DNA of 64,000 nt from Lytechinus variegatus (taxonomy: Eukaryota > Echinodermata > Echinoidea > Temnopleuroida > Toxopneustidae): assembly GCF_018143015.1 (NCBI RefSeq), contig NC_054741.1, positions 63,400,697 through 63,464,696 on the forward strand. The letters are read 5' to 3'. Positions 1 through 12,800 of the stretch are shown here, one piece after another. The stretch's first letter is position 1; the number at the start of each line of letters is the position of its first letter. A program made the position numbers and the translations under genes. The notes beneath the pieces were generated by a model, which saw only the letters and a program-made list of their open reading frames with translations, ran no database searches and was not told the DNA's origin.

Positions 1-54
1 TATGTGAAATCTACAGCGAAACAGTCGTTGCTGTACCAAATGCCATGGAGCTGG

Positions 55-206
55 TAGGTGTTTCATAAAGCAGTTCATACATTTACGCACGACTGGAACA
101 TGTTCATAGGTGCCAAGTCAGATACATAGGGACCATTTAGCACAAGGATCGCAATTGGGCATCAAGTCATTCACAATTTACAAACAGCTTTATGAAACAC
201 CCACCA
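55..206. mobile_element. Small inverted-repeat element (GGTGTTTCATAAAG ends)
   Basis: GGTGTTTCATAAAGC near the left end is mirrored by GCTTTATGAAACACC at the right, about 150 bp apart. The layout resembles the other stem-loop elements with TTTCATAAAG/TTTATGAAA ends in this window (9857, 22118). Non-autonomous. Confidence 0.65.
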
Positions 207-572
207 TGTCTAGGAACCTTCCTAAAAGGTCACGAGTATGATGTACATCACAACGCTGTGTGTGTCGAGTCAAGTTCATGCACATTATAAATAATACCAA
301 GAGCACATTTTACTTAAGGGATATGACATGGTCACCACAATGACACCATAGTTAAGACTGGGAAAAGAAGTGCCAAATGAGGCTGGTATTGCTTGACAAT
401 AACTAGTTTTGGAACTTCAGATTAGATCAATTTTTTTCTAAAATGCTCTCTAAGTGAGGAAATGTTTCAGCAATGGGTACCCCCATTCACATTTTAAACA
501 CACAAATACACACACAAAATCATGAAATACAATAAAGAACAGTCAAACAAAACAAAGTAAGTCTCAGCTTGT

Positions 573-578
573 TTTATT
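573..578 (-). terminator. Distal candidate poly(A) signal
   Basis: Canonical AATAAA on the minus strand, far downstream. It would imply a 3.2 kb 3' UTR containing the 12-nt minisatellite at 1249-1290. Confidence 0.15.
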
Positions 579-1248
579 AAAGGAATTTTATCTCAAGAGT
601 GCAAATAAACAGCTTGGATAAGCTGATCCCCATGCTTACAATCTTACTAAACAGTTTATGGATTTTTGTATTAAAAAATGTTTTAAAATCTTCACCTCTC
701 AATTTTGCTTTGTTCTTTTTTTTTTCATTCACGCTAGTGAAACAAGGTGGGACAAAGGCTAGAACAATAATAGGACACAAGACTCACACTCAAAGATTTG
801 CAGCTTATACACTCATATCATGGGACGTATATTTTTTTTCATCTAAAATCTTCACATTAAAAAGATATTGTAAAGATCTTCGTTGTCATTAATTGGGGAA
901 CAATTCATGATGAACCGACTAATTGGCTATTTTGTAGGCATTTATGCAAAATATCTCATTACAGTATGATATATATAGGTCTATTCTAAAGTGAATAACT
1001 TATGGTTTTGAGTTGAAGGTTACAAATGAGAAACAACTAGAGCTGTGAATTCAAGACAATCTGTAGTCTCTTCTGCTGTGCTTTCTGTAGGACTGTACCT
1101 AAACTGAACTTTTCATCCCAAATCTGTTGTTGCACAAACCATCAGTGTTATAGGGACATTACCTATATGCAATACTATGATGAAAGTAAAGAAAATTGTA
1201 TGGAATTAGAACCCGAGATTTGTTGCATCAAAACATTGCCATTTTGAA

Positions 1249-1290
1249 GTTTCTTTTTTAGTTTCTTTTTTAGTTTCTTTTTTAGTTTCT
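1249..1290. repeat. 12-nt minisatellite
   Basis: Three and a half exact copies of GTTTCTTTTTTA in tandem. Confidence 0.95.
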
Positions 1291-2773
1291 GACATCACAC
1301 CCACAGTGGTAATACCAAACCTGAACATATTGGGATAATTGGGGTCCAGAAAAATTTGCTTTTACTGCTGATGCACACTGTATCGGGTGAATTTCATTAA
1401 GATTTTGAGTGAAACATCAAGTAAAAATGTCATGTGACAGAATGTCAACAAACTTGAATAAACAGTAGTTATTCCACTGAGGTGGGAAGCAAATTATTCC
1501 ATGAAAAGGTCCACTCCACATAAAACAATTGTAAAGCAAAATCAAAGAATGGCAGCATTAGGCAATTCATTATTTAAATTAATAAACAACAAAAAATATA
1601 TATTAACTGTAGTCAAATAGATGTTTGTCAAGCACAAGATAAATATGATTATGATCAAATGTTGGAGAAAGCACTGTTTTATCTTATGGCAAAAAAAACT
1701 CCAAAATAATGAAATAAATTGAGCCCAAGCTGAGACTGTACCGGCCAACCCTTACCCAAAACATACAAACCCTTTAATTTTTCTTATTTGTTTGGAAGAA
1801 TACATCTATCTTCCAACTCCACAACCTCTTCTCCTTATCCCGGGGGGCAGTTGGGGACATAGGAGTGTTTACAGCACTGCCATTTTATCCCTTTGTGGGG
1901 GTGTTATATTGCACACCTAGTGCAAGGCAGTACTTCGCAGTGAAACCTCCTCGCTTGTGCAAAGGTTTACATAGCTTTGTATATTTAGTGACATCAAATA
2001 ATCAGGCAAAATACTTATAGTCACTAATCTGCAGACCCCTTCCCAAATATGATATATCGAGTAATGTATCTGTTTTATTCCCACCTTTATAGAGTCCAGT
2101 GGATTAGTTTCAGATATATATCATGGCCCATTAACTTCAGTTGCAATTATTCAACTGTTTTACTTGATCCACCTGAAGAGCTACAATTGCAGTTTGAAAC
2201 TCTTAATACAAGAACATTATATAATTTTTGTGATTTTTTTTTTAAGTGATTATTTATAATCTCCATTTATGTCTATTTTGCCTGGGAATAGCATACTACT
2301 ATATTGATAAGATTCAAACCAAATTTCCCCCAATGTTTTTGGTATTCTGAAAACCAAGACCAATATCAAAGCTTTAAGAAATTTGTATTCCCCAATATCA
2401 TACCAATTCTCAAGAGAATGACCCTTTGTTAATAAATAGAATTTCAGCTTTACCGAGATAAAATTGAACCGTACCCTGGCGGAGATTAAAATCTATCACT
2501 TTGCAACATCCTCTTAAAAGATTTCCTCTGGTCATCATTATAATCACTTTCTGGAGGAAGGCCAATTTAAAAGCATTCCTCAGAAATGCATTGTTTGGCT
2601 AAAAGGTATCATATATATCATTATAATCTCTGAAAACAGGTGTTTATTTTTTTTTCTTTTATCATAGTTTTTCTCTCTGCTCTTCTTCCACCCGATAATG
2701 CAGCCTCGAAGCAGAGTCTGGATGACTACCGTCACCTTATTATCATCAGCATCATCATGCAGTCATCTGCATC

Positions 2774-2779
2774 TTTATT
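2774..2779 (-). terminator. Candidate poly(A) signal AATAAA
   Basis: Second of a close pair; the minus-strand sequence just downstream is GAT/TGA-rich, compatible with a GU-rich element. Confidence 0.35.
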
Positions 2780-2791
2780 CATTGTATAGCT

Positions 2792-2797
2792 TTTATT
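2792..2797 (-). terminator. Candidate poly(A) signal AATAAA
   Basis: TTTATT on the plus strand, first canonical signal found below the ATXN2 stop; a second copy lies 18 nt further on. Confidence 0.35.
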
Positions 2798-3776
2798 AAA
2801 GTCTACTCCAAAGTATGTCCTTCCTTAAAAGGCAAAACAACAAGCTGGTTAAAAGCAATCTCCTTCCATGGTATGAAAACATATGGTTCCGAAGAGGTTT
2901 TCCATTAAGTTCCACTACACCAGTCCAACTACACTGTCCATCCAGTACTTCTTGGTATCCATGCACTCGCAGCGTCATAACTAAGCAGTCCGGCCAGTCA
3001 GCAAACTGATTGCAATTCAATGTCCAGTGGCAGCATCAGCTGATTGGAATCCTGTTCTAATCACTACACTCTCACAATTGTCATTCAGTTCACTCTGTGA
3101 ATGGTCCTGGAATGCTACAGCCATGGTTAAAAAGACACTCACAACCGAAGCGCAGATAAAATCCACAGGCAAGCAAACATTTTCGTTGCTCGATCGGCAG
3201 TCTTGAATCACACAGTAGCAGCAATGTCAGCTGTCATACTCAAGTTTCTAATGCAGCATTCTCTGTTACTTGTCACAACTTGAAGTCCATTCTCAAGTTT
3301 TAAACTGCATATTCTAGCAAACAGAATAAACAGATGGGAAAAATTAAATGGGTTTCTAAAGAAACCACATATAGAACAAAATACCAAATTGTGAAGCATA
3401 AGAAATTTACAAGATGAAATTACATTTGTCTTTTGATTGCTATTTGAATGATTTTAGGATTATTAGAATCTTAGATTAATTTGTAGCTTTTTATATCTGT
3501 AGCTTGTTTACATACTATGAGTGTCTTTGGACAGTGTGTACGCTCTACAAATCTACTCTATTATCAAGAATGACATATAATTCTGTCTTTACTTTCAAAT
3601 CCATCAAATAATTTCTATTCCTACCTAACTTCTATTAGATAACCTAATTGTAAAGGGAGATTAGGTTAAATTGAATACTCTGCAGTCTAACTTGGAATAA
3701 TGTAGAGAATACTGAATTTGTCAATCATGTTTTAAACTTACTGTGACTTTTTTCCAAAATAATGCTGAAAATCTCT

Positions 3777-3823
3777 TCAATTATTAGGCTGAAATTGTTG
3801 CACTTGGGCCTGCTGTAATTGAC
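3777..3823 (-). CDS. ATXN2: ATXN2 coding exon 20 (C-terminus and stop)
   Basis: 47 nt encoding GQLQQAQVQQFQPNN then TGA at 3777-3779. The acceptor is gtctctccag. The Gln-rich ending resembles the human AHHQQQL end. Phase fits exon 19. Confidence 0.88.
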
Positions 3824-6800
3824 CTGGAGAGACACAAGAGTAGAGATGGATATTTAATTAAATGAAATGCAAGAGATAAAAATATTAATTCATAATCATG
3901 TAAAAAATAGTTTACAAATAACACCAAAAATGCAACCTGTGGTGCCAGTAACGTAAATTCACAATTGAAAATATTATGATATTGAAAACTTTACATGTCA
4001 TACACGTTTCAGTCTATACACCCATTTAAATTGAGCAATGGAATTAGGGATAAAACAAAATAAAAACATATTATATTATGTTTATATAATGAATTATTAG
4101 GGTTTAGGACTTTTATTGCTCTATTAATTCTTTTTTACATGGATGTTTATTGTTGTGTATCGTTGTCAGATGAGAGGTTGACATGGGTCATGGTATAAAC
4201 TGTTTAGGATGATACTGCACTAACCTGGCTGCGTCTGCATGTAAGGACCTTGGACTGGTGATGTTAGTATAGATTGTTGGCCATGTTGACCGTGGATGTT
4301 GATAGGTTGAGCCCCTCCTCCGTGCTGCCCCTGATTGCTAGAAAGGAAGACTGGCTTGGGGTGGGGGTGGGGCGATGAGTGCACAGGGGTAACATTGGTG
4401 ATATTCGCCACCGCATGGGGCGTGTGGGGGTACTGGTGGATGACCGGTTGAGGGTGGGGGTGCATTGGTTGGATGATGTTCTGTTGCTGGTTGTGGTTGT
4501 TGGTAGCGTGAGGGGCGCTGGCGTTGCCACCACTCTGCTGGTTGGCGGCAACCATGGCAGCCATCATCTGGTGGTTCTGTTGCTGTTGTTGACCCATGGC
4601 TTGCATGTTCTGTGGATGGAATTGCTGATGTTGCTGTTGGTGTGGCTGCTGTTGCTGCTGGAGGTATGGGGAGAAAATTCACATGAATTTCAAATCATAG
4701 CACATTCAACATTCACTTGTTACTTGACCCCATCTAGCCCGGGGGCTAAAAAAATCCATCCCCCTCCCCCCACCTTGACATTTTTGGTTATAAATCTGTT
4801 ATGAGAATAGATCGTGATGCAATATTTTATGACTTTTTTTTCATGTCTTGAGCAACTTTTAAGACCAAATTCACTACCCCCGGGTCTGCAGATCCGAAGC
4901 AATATTTCACATGTGCATACCAGATTCAAAATTAATCAAAAACACAATTTCATGTACAAATCATATAAAAAAAATCTGTATAAAGACAAATTCATAAATG
5001 TATATTCACTTTCATTGACTAAAAGCAAATGATTTCATGTTATTTAAAAAAAAACCTAGGAAAATTTTTGGTATTGCCACTTACTTCATGTGATGTGGAT
5101 TATAAATTGACTTATCACTTACAAATTGGCAATCACTATTTACAATAGATTGTGAATACATTTCTTGCTAAATCTCTTAATAATGCAAATATGTGCTAGA
5201 AACAGTTGGTTTTTGAAGGCTGCTATATAAGATATGCAACAGTATATATTGTAATTTTGAGAAATTGTTTCTTCACAAAATTTGTAGGCTTATTTGGTGC
5301 CTTCATCGGATCTTGGCCATTGATCTCATGATCACAACAAGAACTGGCACCCACATCATTAATGACAAATCTCAAAAATTTGATATTTAACTGTACCACT
5401 GTTGCATTTTGCTCATTGAATTTTACTGTTTTCATTTAAATTTCACTGCACGCAGCCTGGAGTACCCCCTTTAATCTGCATAAGGATGATTCTAAACTTT
5501 ACAACAAATGGCAAGATATGTTTAAAATGTCGATTTTCACAATGTCACATGTGGGCAGCTGCACTACATCAGGTGATATGAAATACATTTAGTAATGCTT
5601 CATGACTATTGAAAGTATTGTGTGTGAACAAACCTGTTGGTTGGCCTGGTGCATGGCAGCCTGATTGACGGGGCTTGGTGACGGCCTACCCCCATGGGCA
5701 GCCTGGGCCTGCTGCATCACGCTCCCCTGACTCTGACCCTGAGGGGTATGGGAGAGGGGTGGGGTGGTATGCTGGTGATTGTGAGGGTGCTGCTGATGAG
5801 ACTGCTGGTGGGGTTGTTGGTGCTGATATTGGACCGTCGGGTTCTGATGGGGCTGGGGCTGGCTGAATTGATGGTATGGGGTAGGCATCTGACTGGGCGT
5901 CTGCTGCGAGATGGGGATGTTACCCGGGTGCTGGAAATTACTTATACCGGCAGCTGTGGAGAGAAAAAAAATGATGATTCCCAAGTCATTTGAGTCATAA
6001 CTGAGTCAGGAATTTCTAATTTCTCCATATCAGAATGAAGGCATGGACTACGATTGGGCAACGATAACACTCTGTTGGCAAGACCAAGAATTGCTACCTC
6101 CTCAGGGAACCAATCGTTCGCTGCTGCAGCACCACGCCTCTGAAACCAGCTCCCGTGCTGCATACGTGAATCATCATCTCTGGGAGCATTTCAGCAGTCA
6201 TTAAAGATATTTCTTTTTAATAGTTAATTTTCTTGTTTTTTATGTATTTACTTCTTATTTATGTATGTATTTTTTTCTTTCACAATTTTGATTTTGCTCA
6301 TGAGTTAAGCGCTGTGATACAATCCTTGCGAACAGCGCTATATAAATACTTCTATTTTATTGTAGGAATGAAAGCATATACCTTGTAAAAAACATAGAAA
6401 TACTGGAAAGAATTTTTTTTAAACAAATCTTTAGTTCATAACACCATTGCAAAGACATCAAAACAATTAGAAAGTGATATACAGTTGTACATAAAGGTAT
6501 GGCCATAAATTTAGTATTTCAATGAATTATTGTATAGTTTTCCATGTTCACAGCCATACCATGTTCATGTGCCCTTCATAGCATCAATCGCATCTAATAT
6601 GAGATTAAGGACAAATAATGCAACATGTGGCCGTCATAAGATACACATGCACCATTTTAACTACGATGACTTTGAGCCCAACTTTAAGTCTATGGCAAAC
6701 TATGTACAATAAAATTACAATAAATTGTAAGTATCAATTGTAAATATTTATAGGAATGGTACTTACGAATCATCTGTGGAAAGACCATGACCTGTTGTGG

Positions 6801-9800
6801 ATCCTGTGATATCTGATGTTGACTATGGCCACCTGCTTGGCCTGCTGCTACCATGTTCTGTTGGGTTGCTAACCTTGGACCCATCGCCTGAACAAAATTC
6901 AATTAGAAATGGATTTCAAGCTCTGAGAAGACTCACAGTGAAGCTCAAATCAGATCGTTTTGATTCTTCGTCTTTGATTTGATATTCCTTTGGCCATCCC
7001 CCTTTATGCCTTCAATATTCATGATTAATTCACATCCTGCTAATATTCATTAGACATTAGTATTATTGTATATTGAGGCGATTAGATTGCATGCATTTTG
7101 TTGTGCAAAATTTGTTGTTTCTTGCCAATCTTTTTATTCATATTTATCAATTCATTTTCCATTTTGAAGCACACAAAAATAATCATTAATATGTCAGATA
7201 TCCAAGAATCCACAATTGCTATCAAATCACAAAACATACTACCTTCTGTTGGTGGACGTTGTAGACGTAGGGCACATTGGGATTATGACCTAACACCTGG
7301 GTATGGTTGATGGGTTGAGCACTAGAGACGGGGCCACCACCAGGACCAGCCTGGTGAGGAGTAAAGGGTAGCATGGTAGGAACCGGTGCGACCAAGGGCT
7401 GACCCGCAGCTATTGATACCGGCAACATGTGAATGTCGTGTTGACCGCCATGCGATCTGATCTGGGGCAGGTTTGTGGCACCTAGAAAGATACCAAAAAA
7501 AAATGAAGGTCATCACTTTATGTTTTCAATGGGTCAATTGCCATCAAAGCAACCAAAATTTTCAGACATATCACTGACCCCAACACTTTTGATTTTTTTT
7601 TCAAAAATTTGAACCAAATGTTTCCATAACATGTGTCACAAAAAGGCTTGGAATATTTCAACCAAAAGTCAATCTGTTGCATCATCTTTAGGTCTGTGCA
7701 ATATTTTGCCCCATTCCCGCCCTCTTTCCTTCGAGAGTGAGGGTTGCATTTGTAAAGGCGTTTAATACAAAACATGAAAAGGGTATAAATTTCACCAATG
7801 TCAATTCTTTCAGGGATATACTTTAAGGACATCTGGTACATGTAGCATTTATGCATGAGAACTAAATTGTAGTCAAGTGAGTGACCTTGGAGGAAATGAA
7901 TCATGAAGGCTTACCTTTTCTTGGTCCCACTCCCCTGATCGGGGTGTAGTGTACAGGCTGAGGAAGTGGTATTCCAAGGATGGGCTGATTGAGCTGCTGA
8001 CTATAGGCCTGACCAGGTATAACCTGGGGGGCTGGACTAGGTTGAGATGGTGGTCGTGGAGGGGTAGGTGTCTTTTGAGGTTGCATCCTCTGCTGTAAAG
8101 AATTTTTTTTTTTTTTTATTGTATATGCATGCTTCTCACGATATAATAAGACTTCAATGAAAAAAAATTAACCTTAAATATGTGACACAAGAGTTAAAGT
8201 GGACCCAAATTATTCCTATTCACTGTAACATGAATACAAAAATTAAGGCATTGCTTTAGAACCAATCCAAAAATGTTCACAAAATTATTAGAGAAAATAA
8301 GACACTGCTTTAGTATATACCTACTGTCCCAGCAAGAAACATCTGTCACCAAATCCTCACACATTTTCAACCACAGAGTGAGGAGACGGATCATGTAACA
8401 TGATTGAAACAAAGTGCATTGATTACATTTACATTAGTCTGTCATAAACCTGGGTGGACAACATCTAAAATTCTACCAAAATTCCCCATAAAAGTTGATA
8501 TTGTTTTATCTAAATTACTTACTGGAACAAATGGTTTGGCAAGTGGGTTGAATTCCTTTGCATTTGGATTTAGCGTTGACTTCTTGACCCTGTAGTTTAC
8601 ATTAAGACAAGAATGATACAATGCATTACCTTTGCGCAATAACAATGACTTTATGATAACATCACTAATCTCTATCATACATGTCTTTCATATTCTATAT
8701 AGAATTTAATAATTTAGAGGAAAACAATATTTAGGTAGATCTTGTACTGAAGATTTCTTTTGAATTAAATGAAATAGACCTGTACCAGCCCAAGGTGCAG
8801 ATTGATGCTCCAAACATGAACCTGATAGAATATTATACAACTCCCAAGAATGTTCTGTAATCTGATTGGTCCAAATGGGATCACATGATATTCAGCAAAT
8901 TGCACTATGGCATCCAAAATGCACTATCCTGCAATCTGACATCAGAGTGCAGAATAGTGCAAGGTCAGGAATCATCTAGAATTAAGATCAAACATAGCAT
9001 TCAAGGCAACTCGGTAACATGGGGGAGGGGGGTGGTTGCATAAAACGAACAATGCATGCATTATTGTGCAGAGAGGACCTAAATAACGAACTCCGTGCTC
9101 AACTCCGTGCTCAAGGATATACTGCACTCGGTCCTGCGGACCTCGGTGCGGTATATCCATTGGCTCTTCTCGCACATTATTTGGCTCTGCATGCACGCGC
9201 TTACGTGCATTATTTGTATAATAATGAGTCTAATATGCGCATGTGAATCAGAACCCCCCCCCCCCCCCGCTTCACCAAAAACCCTCACTTATCTATTTTT
9301 TAATATAGGTAAACATCAGAGATCTTAGTTGGAAGACTCAAAAGAGGTAGATGACCAAAAGCAACATTTACGATCAGACTTCATCAAGGATCAGACTTCA
9401 TCAAGGACCACACATAAAGGAAGCAACTACACTTACACATCTCCTGCATCTTTTTTCTCATCTCCCGTCAAGGTTGGAGTTGTGACTTTTTCAGGCGTCT
9501 GCATGGTAGACGTTGCAGTAGCAGCCACTGTTGACGACGTGATAGGTGTTTGTGTTGTTGCTACAACAGGAGGAACTGAGGAACTGGAAGGAGCAGACGT
9601 TGCCGGCTCACTAACTGGTCCTCCTGGTGATGGTATTGATGGTTGCAAGGGTTGTGCTGCAGCAGCAGGAACAGCAGGCTTGCCTTGTTGTTGTTGTTGT
9701 TGCTGTTGTTCTTGAGGTGGCTGGGTTGGTGTGCTCGGTGTGGCGGCCCCCTGAGTAGCAGTTGCTGCATGTGGTGATGCCGGTTGAGAGAAAGCTTGTG

Positions 9801-12800
9801 CTGTGGCTGCTCCCGCCTTGTCCTTATCTTGTAACTGTTGGGGAAAAGTAGAGTCAGGGGCCCGTTTCATAAAGGACTTGCAACTGTTGTAAATTTGCCA
9901 TAATGGCAACTACCATGGCAACAAGGCTCAGGAGCCAATCAGAATCAATGTTTCCATTGTACTTGCCATAATGGCAAAGTTACAACAGTTGCAAGTCCTA
10001 TATGAAACGGGACCCACCTCGTGCCTTTATTTATCAAATTCACCAATTAGTTATTAAGCAGTTGTCTCAGAACATGCTACTAAACCATTTCTAGGCTTGC
10101 TGCATAAGAAATTAATCACCTTAAAACTTAGTTAGGTATATCACTGCTAGTGCAGCAAAACCTTCCATATAAAAAAAAGTTTAAAGTTAAGAAATGTGGA
10201 TGAAAATGGCTTTCATATATCTATCTTTGAGCTCCATTTAACATACCGATGTTTGAGATTACATAATGTGAGAAAGCTAAAATAGTATAAGTGTTCTACA
10301 CAAAAGCAATTGTTTCATTGCAATACGAAAATGGATGGTGCTATACCAAGGTCACACGTGATCTGTTGCAATCTTGCATATCAGAATGATTGACTAGTGA
10401 TTGTCTCATGATCAGCAATCGGTAATACCATTATTGATTGATTACTCACCATGAAATTATCTCCAAACTCTTTTAAATTTTCTATAGTTTGCTCTGCAAC
10501 AGAAGAAAAGAGTAACAGGAGAACATAAAAAGACATTAAAAACAATTCTACTCCCATTAGGCTGTTAACCAGGGAGATTATTTGCAATTACATAAGAAGT
10601 CATAAATGATTCCGACCCTAACATTGTCTTATCCTTTCTTAATTCCTTATCAGAACAAAACTCCCATATGGATTTAAGGAGTTAAATTTGAGTGTGATTT
10701 GTTTATTGGATCTATTGCATTACTGCTAGTGACCAGAGTAAAATTTTAGGCGCATCTTGACGCTAGATGGACTGTGACTGAAACATGTATTTTACATGAT
10801 GCTAAGTTTATACACAAAATATTGTAGAGGGGGACAAAGAGAACATTATGGCCCAAATTCAAAAAGCTTGTTTTTTAAACCATCGTTTAGACCCATGGTT
10901 TATGCTGTCTTGCTGTATAAATTACACTTATTTACTGAGTATATTTTTTAAAAAATGTCCAGTGCTGATGCGTGCTTTTGTCACAGTGGGCAAATTGTTG
11001 CCTGTTGCAGTGGTTATCCTAACTATTTTTCATGAGCCCACTGCTTTGAATTAATGACTCTACTCTTCAAACAAAGGACTCATGAACAATATAACATACT
11101 TGACCATGGCAACACTAAATAGGCGTCAAGTTGGAGCACTCTGACAAAAGCATGCATCAGCTTTGGAATTTTTAACATACATGTTAAATAAGCGTAATTT
11201 ATACCGGAAATCTGCAAAAACCATGGGTTCAACCGATGGTTCTAAAGACCACCTTTGTGAATTCGGGCCGGTAGGTTTATTGCATTATATATCGGTATTC
11301 GAATATATTTTCTAAAGACATAACTTAGCACTACTGCATACACAACTCCTGTTAACAAACACACATTAAACACTGCAAACAGGTCTTACTATGATTTTCT
11401 GCTGATGCACCAAGGTGTTGTTTTTTTTGCGGATTTTGCTTTATTTATAAACATTTCAGAAAAATTTTGTACATGACGGGAGGGGATTGTGTTTCCATGA
11501 CATGCAGTAAATTCTATGTTCTTCCCAGATTCTGAGATTTTTTTCTTCTTACTCTGTATCACAAAAAAAGTCTGGTGACTTTGAGAGAGGCACTCACTTT
11601 TACTTGAATCATTAGCGGCCCTTGGACTCCTGTCCATGGTTGGAATAATCCTGGGAGCCTGAGTTACATCTGATGCCTTCTTATCTACATCTTGAGGACC
11701 AGCCCCTGATTTTTCAACTGAAATCACAAGAGAAGAATGGGTATATATATATGTATATACTGGTTAATGTTCTTAGTTTATGATCAATTGGTCTAATCGC
11801 TGTTTGGTCTACACTGCACTTACTCTTATTCCGATTTAGTCTTATTCTCATATAGTCCAGTGCCATGTTGGTCTCATTTTCACTTTGTCTTGTTTACCCT
11901 GTCACATGAAAATTTACATTTAATCTCACAATATACAGACCATGTGGATAATTAGACAAAATTGTATAGCTTGGGTAAATAGCAATCAAACCAAATGGCA
12001 AGTAGACAATCAGATTTTTAAGATTTAACAAAATGTTTGAAAATTATGAAATAGTCTCATCCTTTTCTCCAAAATAAGAATTTATATCCCAAACAATAGA
12101 CAGTAGTCAGTTACGCTATAGACCATTAAAAAGGGATGACTTTCTGGTGGCTCTGAACCCATTGAATGCTTTATGCTGTAATTCCCATGAGCTTTAAACA
12201 GAGAAAACCACTTCCAGTAGGCATTAGGTTAATCAACACACAATCTAAATCTGAATTAGCAAGTAAGCAGACCTGCCAACCTCTAGGAATGAAAGATTGT
12301 ATTCTGTGATTAAAAAAAGTGTATTTTTCCCAAAAAAAAATGTATTTCATAATAAAATGTGTGGCTCACTCCCTCATCGCGTCGCTCAAGCTGCAAGCAA
12401 GCTAAAAAGCGCCAAATAGAAAAATAAAAAAATTAAAACGTACTGCCGTATTTTGGTAGCAAAAATGTACTATATATGCCAAAAACGTACTGGTTGGCAG
12501 GTCTGAGTAAGTCTTTCATTCAAGAAGTCACTTACTATTAGATGGTTTATCAGCCGCAGCGGCCGGTATCGATGACGACGATGCTGGGGCTGGAACATTA
12601 GATTGCACTGGTGAGCGAATGATAGGATTGCCCATGTCAGGGGCAGTCCGTCTCCCACTGGAGGGTAACCTTTGAGGGAGGGGTGGCTGCGACACAGGTG
12701 ACCTGAACTCGTCGAAATAAAGATAGAAAAAAGAATTATCAAAATGATTGCTTATACAGCGTGTCCCAGTAAAGGGAAAACTAGGATTTTTTCCAGCATA

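Larger units (their letters stand above)
207..2759. other. Downstream flank of ATXN2, no gene seen
   Basis: AT-rich sequence without exon-like open frames, splice-site pairs or known protein motifs. The only structure seen is the 12-nt minisatellite near 1249. Confidence 0.5.
2760..3776 (-). other. Probable ATXN2 3' UTR
   Basis: About 1 kb following the stop codon, AT-rich, free of recognisable transposons and of any exon-like signal. It ends at two AATAAA signals on the minus strand. A longer 3' UTR reaching a third signal at 573-578 is possible. Confidence 0.4.

Noticed and set aside
1249..1290. Short regular repeat as a CRISPR-like array
   Set aside because: Direct 12-nt tandem copies without spacers in an animal genome; a minisatellite.
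4379..4804. 141-codon plus-strand open frame over ATXN2 exon 19
   Set aside because: Antisense shadow of the Gln/His-rich exon (poly-Leu/Val run); continues into intron and transposon debris.
5675..5993. Plus-strand open frames over ATXN2 exon 18
   Set aside because: Antisense shadows caused by biased codon composition; no conserved motif.
7518..7904. 128-codon minus-strand frame between ATXN2 exons 15 and 16
   Set aside because: Entirely intronic, no recognisable domain, and flanked by good splice sites that exclude it.
9329..9715. 128-codon plus-strand open frame over ATXN2 exon 13
   Set aside because: Antisense of a Gln/Ala/Thr-rich coding exon; repeats of CAA read as poly-Cys on the other strand. 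No independent support.
12470..12742. 90-codon minus-strand frame over ATXN2 exon 10
   Set aside because: Crosses both splice sites and is out of phase with exons 9 and 11; the in-phase frame gives SPVSQPPLPQRL.
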